Assembly (NCBI GenBank): GCA_009837395.1
Contig: VXTP01000046.1
Span: 1 to 64,000 of the forward strand
Source of the DNA: Gemmatimonadota bacterium
GTDB lineage: Bacteria; JAAXHH01
Reading direction: 5' to 3'
Length of the DNA stretch: 64,000 nucleotides
Part shown: piece by piece, positions 50,713 through 58,113 of the stretch
Position numbering within the stretch: the first letter of the stretch is position 1
How the letters are laid out: every line of letters begins with the position of its first letter
Made by a program: the position numbers and the translations under genes
Notes under the pieces: generated by a model
What the model was told of the DNA's origin: nothing
The model's input: the letters and a program-made list of their open reading frames with translations, nothing else
The model's database searches: none

Positions 50713-51801
50713 ATGAAGAAGATCAGAGTGGGTATCCTGTGCGGGGGCCGGTCGGCGGAACACCAGGTCTCGTTGCAGTCGGCCCGGAATATCGTCGACG
50801 CCATCGACCGGGACCGGTACGAGGTCGTGCTGATCGGCATCGACCGTACCGGGCAGTGGCACCTGGGCGACTCGGCGGGATTCCTGCTCAACGCACACGA
50901 TCCGAAGCAGATCGCCCTGAACCGCCTGAGCGAGACGGTGACCCTCGCTCCCGGGGCACCCAGCGACCCGGTGACCACCACGACGACGCACCGCCCGGCC
51001 GGAAACATCGACGTCATTTTCCCCGTGCTTCACGGCCCCTTCGGCGAGGACGGCACGGTACAGGGCCTGCTCAAGCTGGCCAATCTGCCCTTTGTCGGTT
51101 CAGGTGTCCTGGGATCGGCGGTGTCCATGGACAAGGACGTGATGAAGCGCCTGCTGCGGGATGCGGGTATCGCCATCGCCGAATTCATGGCCTTCGTATC
51201 CTCCGAGCGTAACCGGATCTCCTTCGATGAAGTACGGGGTCGGCTGGGCATGCCCTGTTTCATCAAGCCCGCCAACCTGGGTTCCTCCGTCGGCATCACC
51301 AAGGCCCATGATGCCCGTGAATTCGAAGCGGGCGTGCGGGAAGCGTTCCGGCACGACCGGAAGATCCTGGTGGAAGAGTGCGTAAGCGGCCGCGAGATCG
51401 AATGCGCCGTGCTGGGGAATGCCCGGCCCGAAGCATCCGGCCTGGGCGAGGTACGGCCCACCCATGAGTTCTATTCTTACGAGGCGAAGTACATCGACGA
51501 GCACGGCGCCGAACTGGATATTCCGGCCAGATTGCCGCCGGAATTGACGGAGGAGATCCGCGCGACCGCCGTAAAGGCCCACAGGGTGTTGGCCTGCGAA
51601 GGCATGTCCCGGGTGGACTTTTTCCTGAAGGAGGACGGCGAAGTCCTGGTCAACGAGCTCAATACCATTCCCGGGTTCACCCGGATCAGCATGTTTCCCA
51701 AGCTGTGGGAAGTCGCTGGCGTTTCCTACGCCGACCTGATCGACCGCCTGATCCAGCTCGCGCTGGAGCGGTTCGATGAAGAGGAATCGCTCGAAACGTA
51801 G
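50713..51801 (+). CDS. ddl: D-alanine--D-alanine ligase
   Basis: KIRVGILCGGRSAEHQVSLQSARNIVDAI, HGPFGEDGTVQGLLKLANLPFVGSGVLGSAVSMDK. Confidence 0.96.
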   Translation: MKKIRVGILCGGRSAEHQVSLQSARNIVDAIDRDRYEVVLIGIDRTGQWHLGDSAGFLLNAHDPKQIALNRLSETVTLAPGAPSDPVTTTTTHRPAGNIDVIFPVLHGPFGEDGTVQGLLKLANLPFVGSGVLGSAVSMDKDVMKRLLRDAGIAIAEFMAFVSSERNRISFDEVRGRLGMPCFIKPANLGSSVGITKAHDAREFEAGVREAFRHDRKILVEECVSGREIECAVLGNARPEASGLGEVRPTHEFYSYEAKYIDEHGAELDIPARLPPELTEEIRATAVKAHRVLACEGMSRVDFFLKEDGEVLVNELNTIPGFTRISMFPKLWEVAGVSYADLIDRLIQLALERFDEEESLET

Positions 51802-51837
51802 CCGGAGCGCAGGAGGTTCGGTCCGGCCGTACCTCGC

Positions 51838-51877
51838 TGCGCCTGGTCGCGCCTGGCTGCGCCTGGCCGCGCCTGGT
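51838..51877. repeat. 10-bp tandem repeat x4 (YGCGCCTGGY) downstream of ddl
   Basis: tgcgcctggt cgcgcctggc tgcgcctggc cgcgcctggt. Confidence 0.9.
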
Positions 51878-51911
51878 GTATGGTTGTTTCACATACTTTT
51901 TTATATTGTCA

Positions 51912-51948
51912 ATGTTGATTGAAATAAAAATCAACATAAGTTTTTTTT
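51912..51948 (+). terminator. A+T-rich intrinsic terminator-like hairpin
   Basis: ATGTTGATT-(8 nt)-AATCAACAT perfect 9-bp stem followed by AAGTTTTTTTT. Confidence 0.65.
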
Positions 51949-52105
51949 GGGACATACCCCGGGCCCAACATCATGGTAACGTATGTGGTCCTGGTCGTGG
52001 TCGGCGCAGGCGCAGGCGTAATCCGGCCCGGAATTCGCTTGACATGGCGCCGGCCGCCGGGTTAAAATACCCTGTGCAGCGGTCGTCTTCGGTCCTGCCC
52101 ATCCC

Positions 52106-52178
52106 GCGGGAATAGCTCAGTTGGCAGAGCATCAGCTTCCCAAGCTGAGGGTCGCGGGTTCGAGCCCCGTTTCCCGCC
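52106..52178 (+). tRNA. tRNA-Gly(CCC)
   Basis: GCGGGAA...TTCCCGC acceptor, TAGCTCAGTTGG D-arm, anticodon arm TCAGC-TTCCCAA-GCTGA (anticodon CCC), T-arm GCGGG-TTCGAGC-CCCGT. Confidence 0.93.
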
Positions 52179-52233
52179 TGGCTGCCCTGTGGCGTTCCGG
52201 TCCACAGGGCGTTTTATTGTGAGGGAGGTTCCT

Positions 52234-52857
52234 GTGAGCAGAACGGCGGCAAGCTTGGCTGGCCTCGGACTGGTCATAGCGGCCCTGGGGTTCGCGGGGT
52301 GCGGCGCGAAGACCATGCAGTATTCCGGTTCGCTCGATACGCCCGAGGCCGAATACGCGAAGGCGCTGAGCCTGCTGGAATCGGGCGCCCATGACGAGGC
52401 GGAAGCGGCATTGCGCAGGACGATGCAGCTCGATGACGGCTACGCGCCGGCCTACGTGGGGATGAGCCGCCTGCTCCTTGAGCGGGGAGAAGTCAAGGAG
52501 GCGATCCGGTACGTGCACATGGCCAGGATCAGGGACGTGGACTACGTGCCCTGCTGGCTGATGGCCGCCCGACTTTATGACGCCGCCGGCCAGTACGAAG
52601 CGGCGGTGGCCGAATTCCGGGAGGCAATTACCAGGGACAAAGACCGTTTGTGGGCGGTGGAAAGTTATTTCGACCTGGCCCGCAGCCTGGAGAAGCTGGA
52701 CAGGCTGGAAGAGGCCCACGACGCCTACATGGAGGTGATCACCCTGGACCCTCTCCATCTCGAGGCCCGTTCCTCGGTGACACGCATCTGGAAGACCCTG
52801 GGCCCTGAATTCCTGATGCGCCTGCGCTACGAGAACCGGGACATCATCCTTCCTTGA
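52234..52857 (+). CDS. TPR-repeat lipoprotein
   Basis: GTG start MSRTAASLAGLGLVIAALGFAGCGAK (lipobox FAGC), TPR motifs. Confidence 0.8.
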   Translation: MSRTAASLAGLGLVIAALGFAGCGAKTMQYSGSLDTPEAEYAKALSLLESGAHDEAEAALRRTMQLDDGYAPAYVGMSRLLLERGEVKEAIRYVHMARIRDVDYVPCWLMAARLYDAAGQYEAAVAEFREAITRDKDRLWAVESYFDLARSLEKLDRLEEAHDAYMEVITLDPLHLEARSSVTRIWKTLGPEFLMRLRYENRDIILP

Positions 52858-53656
52858 TGAGGTCCTGGATAAACTGGACGGACCGCGCCAGCGTCTCCCT
52901 TCTCTCCGTTTCACTGTCCCCGGTGATGCCGCATTCATAGGCCAGGTATCCGTCGAAACCGATGTCCCTGAGGGCGGACAGCCCCGCCTTCCAGTCGATG
53001 TCTCCGGAGCCCGGTTCCTGGCGGGTGTTGTCGGCCATGTGCACGTGGCCCACGTAACGGCGTCCGATGCGCCTGAGCGTGGCCGGCGTGTCCGTCTCCT
53101 CGATGTGCATGTGGAAGAAGTCGCACAGCAGGCTGGCTGACGGCGGATCGCCGGCCCGTTGAATGATCTCGATGCCCCGCTCCTGCTGCCTGAGCAGGTG
53201 CTCCTCGTAGCGGTTCAACGGTTCCAGCAATACCTTCGTCTGCTGCTCTGCGGCGAATGCGGCCAGGTCCCGAACGATCTCCGTCAGCAGCTGCATTTCC
53301 AGGGTGACGGCGTCGGCCAGCGGCGTGAGGTCGGGGAGGCGCGGCGGCCCGAATATGGGCGGCAGGATGAGACCGACGGCGCCGAAATGCCCGCACACCT
53401 GCAGGTTCTCCTTCGCCTCGGCAATGCTGTGGTTCCGCTTGTCGGCGTCCGGGTCCAGGAAGTCGAAGGTGCCCTGGCCGCAGAGCGAAACGAGCCGGAT
53501 GGCGCGGTTCCGCAGCGCGGATTCCAGTTCGTCGATCCGCCGGGCCGGACCCCTTCCGGAGACCTCGAGGCCTTCGACGTTCAATGACTCGGCGAAATCC
53601 AGTTTCTCGTCGAGCGTGCCGCCGGGGAGCAGGCTTTCCTGCAGGGCGATTTTCAT
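52844..53656 (-). CDS. Sugar phosphate isomerase/epimerase (xylose isomerase-like TIM barrel)
   Basis: LLEPLNRYEEHLLRQ, CDFFHMHIEE, GHVHMADNTRQEPGSGDIDW. Confidence 0.88.
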   Translation of the reverse strand: MKIALQESLLPGGTLDEKLDFAESLNVEGLEVSGRGPARRIDELESALRNRAIRLVSLCGQGTFDFLDPDADKRNHSIAEAKENLQVCGHFGAVGLILPPIFGPPRLPDLTPLADAVTLEMQLLTEIVRDLAAFAAEQQTKVLLEPLNRYEEHLLRQQERGIEIIQRAGDPPSASLLCDFFHMHIEETDTPATLRRIGRRYVGHVHMADNTRQEPGSGDIDWKAGLSALRDIGFDGYLAYECGITGDSETERRETLARSVQFIQDLIKEG

Positions 53657-54366
53657 TACTTCTCCTTGGGTTGGGTCGGACTGTGCCGGCCAGGCGTGTC
53701 CATGGGTTTCGAGGTGTTCCAGACCGTGGATGTATCGGGCACATCCGCGTTCCGGTAGGTGGGGATGAAGGACCAGCGCTCCCGGCCGGACCGGTTCGGA
53801 TGGGAACTGTGCAGCAGCCGGTCGTGGAACACCAGCACGTCCCCCTGTTTCATTTCCACGTCGATGATGGTTTCGCCCTCGAGCTCATCGTCCGAGACGC
53901 GGTTGGTGAATCCCCTGGCGTCCCGTACGGACGCATGATCCCGCTTCCGGCGGTGGGAGCCGGGAATGACCCGCAGGCAGCCGTTTTCCGTGGTCGCGTC
54001 TTCGAGCGCGATCCAGGCGGACCACTTGGTCGCGCCGCCCCAGTACGCCTGGTCCTGGTGCCACGGCGAAGCGAAGTGGACCGACGGGGACTTGAACACG
54101 GGCTTCGCGCTGAGGAACTCGATACGCGGGCCGATCAGCGGCCGCAGGATGGCCGCCATTCGGAGGTCGCGGGAAACCGACGCGAAGCGGACCGGGATGT
54201 TGTCGCACATCCACACGTGAACGCCCGACGGCCCCGAGGTGCTTTCCACCAGCTCCTTCGCCGCGGTCTTGCAGGCCGCCATTTCCTCCGCCGTGAAAAC
54301 GGATTCGACGAGGAGGAAACCGTTCGCCGCGAAGGATAAAGGAGCCCCGTCCGGCACCTTGAGCAT
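53656..54366 (-). CDS. Phytanoyl-CoA dioxygenase (PhyH) family protein
   Basis: PWHQDQAYWG (HxD), CLRVIPGSHRR, VLVFHDRLLHSSHPN. Confidence 0.9.
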   Translation of the reverse strand: MLKVPDGAPLSFAANGFLLVESVFTAEEMAACKTAAKELVESTSGPSGVHVWMCDNIPVRFASVSRDLRMAAILRPLIGPRIEFLSAKPVFKSPSVHFASPWHQDQAYWGGATKWSAWIALEDATTENGCLRVIPGSHRRKRDHASVRDARGFTNRVSDDELEGETIIDVEMKQGDVLVFHDRLLHSSHPNRSGRERWSFIPTYRNADVPDTSTVWNTSKPMDTPGRHSPTQPKEK

Positions 54367-54384
54367 ACCCGCCTCCCTGAAGCG

Positions 54385-56100
54385 CTAGTGTGAGTCCCTG
54401 GCGACCGGCGCGCCGCTTCCGCCGACCAGGAAATCGAAGTCCACGCCACGGTCGGCCTGGAGCACGTGGTCCACGTACAGCCGGCAGTATCCCCGGTCCA
54501 TCGCGGGGTCCGGCGGCGACCAGCGGGCTCGCCTTCGGGCCAGTTCATCCTCGGGCACTTCGAGTTCGAGGCGGCGCTGCCCGACGTCCAGCGCGATCAT
54601 GTCGCCGTCCTGCACGAGGGCCAGCGTGCCGCCCGCGGCGGCTTCCGGCGCCGTGTGAAGCACGACGGTGCCGAAGGCCGTGCCGCTCATGCGCGCGTCG
54701 GATATGCGGACCATGTCCGTGACGCCCCGCTGCAGCAGTTTCGACGGCAGGGGCATGTTCCCCACCTCGGCCATGCCCGGATATCCCTTCGGTCCGCAGT
54801 TCTTCAGCACCAGGACGTCATCGGCTTCCACGTCGAGGTCCGGATCGTCGATGCGATCGTGGAGGTCTTCGATGTTCTCGAACACCACGGCGCGGCCTCG
54901 GTGCCGCATCAGTCCGGGCGACGCCGCCGAGGGCTTGATGATGGCGCCGTCGGGACACAGGTTGCCCCGGAGCACGGCGAGTCCTCCGGTCGGAGTCAAC
55001 GGAGCGTCCAGCGTCCGGATCACGTCCCGGTCGTGACAGGGCGCATCGGCCGTGTTCTCACCGATGGTCCTGCCGTTCACGGTCCGGGCATCTCGATGGA
55101 TCAGGTCGCCCAGTTCGCGGATCACGGTCGGCAATCCACCGGCGTAGTAGAAATCTTCCATCAGATACTTGCCCGACGGCATCAGGTTCACGATGCACGG
55201 GACGTCGCAGCCCAGCTCGTCCCAGTCCTGCAGGGAGAGATCGACGCCGAGGCGGCCCGCGATGGCCAGCAGGTGCACCACCGAGTTGGTGGATCCCCCG
55301 ACGGCCCCGACGACCCGGATGGCGTTCTCCAGGGCCTCGCGCGTGACGATGCGGGACATGCGCAGGTCCTCCCGGACCATCTCCACTACGCGCGCGCCCG
55401 CTTCGTGGGCTAGCTTCATCCGCCGGGCATCGGCCGCGGGGATGGCGGCGTTGCCGGGCATGCCCAGGCCCAGCGCCTCCACGACGCTGGCCATGGTGGA
55501 GGCCGTGCCCATGGTCATGCAGTGGCCCGTGGACCGGTTCATGCAGGATTCCGCTTCGAGGAACTCCTCCTCGCTCATCGTCCCGGCGCGCACCTCGTCG
55601 CTGAACTTGTAGACGTCCGTGCCGGACCCGATATTCCGCCCCCTGAACCGGCCGTTGAGCATGGGCCCGCCCGAGATGGCCAGGGTGGGCAGGTCGCAGC
55701 TCGCCGCGCCCATGAGCAGGGCCGGGGTGGTCTTGTCGCAACCGACGAGCAGGATGACCCCGTCGAGGGGATTGGCCCGGATGGTCTCTTCCACGTCCAT
55801 GCTGACCAGGTTACGGAAGAGCATGGTGGTGGGCCGCATGAGGGGTTCGCCCAGGGACATGACGGGGAATTCGACCGGGAACCCGCCCGCTTCGTAGACG
55901 CCCCGGCGCACCCGCTCCGCGATGGTCCTGAAATGGGCGTTGCACGGCGTCAGTTCCGACCAGGTGTTGCAGATGCCGATGACGGGCCGGCCGTCGAAGA
56001 CGTGGTCCGGAAGCCCCTGGTTCTTCATCCAGCTTCGATGTATGAACCCCACTTTGTCCCTGGGTCCGAACCAGCGGGCGCTGCGAAGAGACGATGACAT
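54385..56100 (-). CDS. IlvD/Edd family dehydratase (dihydroxy-acid or sugar-acid dehydratase)
   Basis: VGCDKTTPALLMGAASCDLPTLAISGGPM, SCMNRSTGHCMTMGTASTM, KNCGPKGYPGMAEVGNMPLP; start MSSSLRSARW at 56100. Confidence 0.93.
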   Translation of the reverse strand: MSSSLRSARWFGPRDKVGFIHRSWMKNQGLPDHVFDGRPVIGICNTWSELTPCNAHFRTIAERVRRGVYEAGGFPVEFPVMSLGEPLMRPTTMLFRNLVSMDVEETIRANPLDGVILLVGCDKTTPALLMGAASCDLPTLAISGGPMLNGRFRGRNIGSGTDVYKFSDEVRAGTMSEEEFLEAESCMNRSTGHCMTMGTASTMASVVEALGLGMPGNAAIPAADARRMKLAHEAGARVVEMVREDLRMSRIVTREALENAIRVVGAVGGSTNSVVHLLAIAGRLGVDLSLQDWDELGCDVPCIVNLMPSGKYLMEDFYYAGGLPTVIRELGDLIHRDARTVNGRTIGENTADAPCHDRDVIRTLDAPLTPTGGLAVLRGNLCPDGAIIKPSAASPGLMRHRGRAVVFENIEDLHDRIDDPDLDVEADDVLVLKNCGPKGYPGMAEVGNMPLPSKLLQRGVTDMVRISDARMSGTAFGTVVLHTAPEAAAGGTLALVQDGDMIALDVGQRRLELEVPEDELARRRARWSPPDPAMDRGYCRLYVDHVLQADRGVDFDFLVGGSGAPVARDSH

Positions 56101-56156
56101 GCATGCTCCTGACTTTGATCGGTGGATGGCCTGGACGCCGACCAGGCCGCCTGGAG

Positions 56157-56927
56157 TTACCCGGTCCGCCCGGTCCGCCCGGTCCGCCCGGTCCGCCCGG
56201 TCTGCCCGGTCCGCCCGATCCGCCCGTCCGACTTGGCCCGTCCGGTCCGCCTGGCCGCCGACCACGCCGCGCGCAGCGTGGAAGGCGCAAGGAAGAACCG
56301 GATGAAGGGAAGGAACAGGGTGACGGGAATGACACGGATCTCGCCCCGGCCATCCAGCTCGAATACCGCCTCGTCGAAATCGGGTTCGACCCGCAGCCGC
56401 ACGCGCTCGGCGCCGTGGAGGAATCCGGTAAAGGCGCAGAAAGTACCCCAGAGGCGGCCCGTGTCACAGGGATTGTCCAGTCCGAAACGGCCCGCGACAT
56501 GCAGGGACACGAATCGAACGCACCTGGCCATGTCACGCAGGAACCTCAGCACGCACCGGACAAATCCCCTCGTCTTCAGTACCCGGCGCAAGCGTTCCAC
56601 CGGAGCACGTTTTCCGTCGGCCTTACGGTCGGCCGAAGTGCGCGCGGACGGGGCCTCCGGTCCGCCTGGTTCGTCTGCTTCACCTGATTCGGCCGACTCG
56701 GCCGCCGCACGGGCCGGACGCCTGCGCTTTCGCTTTCGACGGGCGCCGGTCGATAGGGAAGGACTGACGCGGAGCAGGCCGAACAGCCACCCGAACGTGA
56801 TCCTGCCCGAGAAGTCCTCCCTGCGAACGACCGAGAAGGAGATCGTCACGGGAATCGCCAGGAGCATCAGCACCGAAAGCAGGACGGCGACCGGTATGAG
56901 CAGATAGAGTTCGAAGTTCGGAATCAA
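56157..56927 (-). CDS. DUF2953 domain-containing membrane protein with (RTG)n C-terminal tail
   Basis: MIPNFELYLLIPVAVLLSVLMLLAIPVTISFSVV, RVEPDFDEAVFELDGRGEIRV; tail GRIGRTGQTGRTGRTGRTGRTG from a 9-bp repeat. Confidence 0.7.
   Translation of the reverse strand: MIPNFELYLLIPVAVLLSVLMLLAIPVTISFSVVRREDFSGRITFGWLFGLLRVSPSLSTGARRKRKRRRPARAAAESAESGEADEPGGPEAPSARTSADRKADGKRAPVERLRRVLKTRGFVRCVLRFLRDMARCVRFVSLHVAGRFGLDNPCDTGRLWGTFCAFTGFLHGAERVRLRVEPDFDEAVFELDGRGEIRVIPVTLFLPFIRFFLAPSTLRAAWSAARRTGRAKSDGRIGRTGQTGRTGRTGRTGRTG
56163..56225. repeat. 9-bp tandem repeat GGTCCGCCC, 7 units
   Basis: Seven units from 56163 (five exact, plus GGTCTGCCC and GATCCGCCC). Confidence 0.95.
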
Positions 56928-57286
56928 GGTTCAGCTTTCTTTTCCGATCGGTGTTTCAACCACCGGTCCAGCACCGACTTCACGAGATCCGCCATCGAGT
57001 TCGTGGCCGAGGAGAAACCGGACTGGCCCGCCATGCGCTCCAGGTGGACTTCCCCGTCACTGACGACCAGCACGGCCACCGGTTGTACGCCGCCGCCGCC
57101 GCCGCTGCCGCCCCGGTCCCCTTCCTTTCCCGATGTGCCGCCTCCGCCGAAGCCGTAACCGAGCCTGACCAGGGGGACGACCGTCGTATTCCCGACCTCC
57201 ACGGGATCGCCGACGACGGACTGCGCCCGGGTCATCTCCCTCATTTCACTCAGTGTGGTCTTTATCAGGTTTTCCAGGTCAGCCAT
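56924..57286 (-). CDS. GerW/YtfJ-family sporulation-type protein
   Basis: MADLENLIKTTLSEMREMTRAQSVVGDPVEVGNTTVVPLVRLGYGFGGGG. Confidence 0.85.
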   Translation of the reverse strand: MADLENLIKTTLSEMREMTRAQSVVGDPVEVGNTTVVPLVRLGYGFGGGGTSGKEGDRGGSGGGGGVQPVAVLVVSDGEVHLERMAGQSGFSSATNSMADLVKSVLDRWLKHRSEKKAEP

Positions 57287-57350
57287 GCAAGGCCTCCAAT
57301 TGGTTATCGGTGCGGCTGTCCGGTCGCCGGGTGCGTCGCGGATGATCCCG

Positions 57351-58061
57351 TCAGTCGCCCCACAGTTCCTCGAGGCGGCGGTCACGGCCGCAGTTGTACC
57401 GGTAGAACTTGTACCGCAACGGGTTCTTGATGTAGTAATCCTGATGGTATTCTTCGGCCCGGTAAAACGTCGACGCGGGGGTGACCTCGGTCACCACGCG
57501 GTCGAACCGGCCGGAATCGATGATCTTCTGCCTGGATGCCTCGGCCAGCGCTTTCTGCTCGGCGTCGTGATAGAAGACCCCGGCGCGGTACTGGTTGCCC
57601 CTGTCACAGAACTGACGGTCGTCCACCGTGGGATCGATGTTCACCCAGAAGACGTCCAGCAGTTCCTGGTAGGTAATCTTCGACGGGTCGTAACGGACCT
57701 CCATGGCTTCGGTGTGTCCCGTACGGCCGGTGGTTACCTGCCCGTAAGTGGGATTTGGCGTTGTCCCGCCGATATAACCCGCGATGGTCGAAATGACGCC
57801 ATCCAATTCGTCGTAGGGCGGCTCCATGCACCAGAAACAGCCCCCGGCAAAGGTCGCCAGCGCGATCTCACCGGTCTGCCTGGTCTGCTCGGTCGCCAGC
57901 GCGATTTCTCCGGTCTGCCCGGTCTGCCCGGTCTGCCCGGTCTGCCTGGTCTCGCCGGATCGCGGTGCGGGCTCGCCGCCGGGCCGGGCCACGGTGTACA
58001 TGGTTAAGGCTAAAAGTGCAGCGATGAGCGCGATCGGCAGGACACGCTTCGCATTGAACAT
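57351..58061 (-). CDS. msrA: Peptide-methionine (S)-S-oxide reductase MsrA with N-terminal anchor and QTG-repeat linker
   Basis: ATFAGGCFWCMEPPY, GYIGGTTPNPTYGQVTTGRTGHTEAMEVRYDP; N-terminal TM. Confidence 0.95.
   Translation of the reverse strand: MFNAKRVLPIALIAALLALTMYTVARPGGEPAPRSGETRQTGQTGQTGQTGEIALATEQTRQTGEIALATFAGGCFWCMEPPYDELDGVISTIAGYIGGTTPNPTYGQVTTGRTGHTEAMEVRYDPSKITYQELLDVFWVNIDPTVDDRQFCDRGNQYRAGVFYHDAEQKALAEASRQKIIDSGRFDRVVTEVTPASTFYRAEEYHQDYYIKNPLRYKFYRYNCGRDRRLEELWGD
57874..57956. repeat. 39-bp duplication and 9-bp tandem repeats (GGTCTGCCC) in msrA linker
   Basis: gtcgccagcgcgat recurs 39 bp apart just before this array; ggtctgccc units at 57912, 57921, 57930, 57939 (cct variant). 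Confidence 0.9.
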
Positions 58062-58113
58062 GGGGGTCTCCTTTCACGATACACGGACCCGTCCGGATTG
58101 CATGGGGACCGTT

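Noticed and set aside
56094-56687. Collagen-like + strand ORF (PGPPGPPGPPGPPGLPGPP)
   Set aside because: Arises from the 9-bp GGTCCGCCC repeat read on the opposite strand of DUF2953; no signal peptide or continuing Gly-X-Y region
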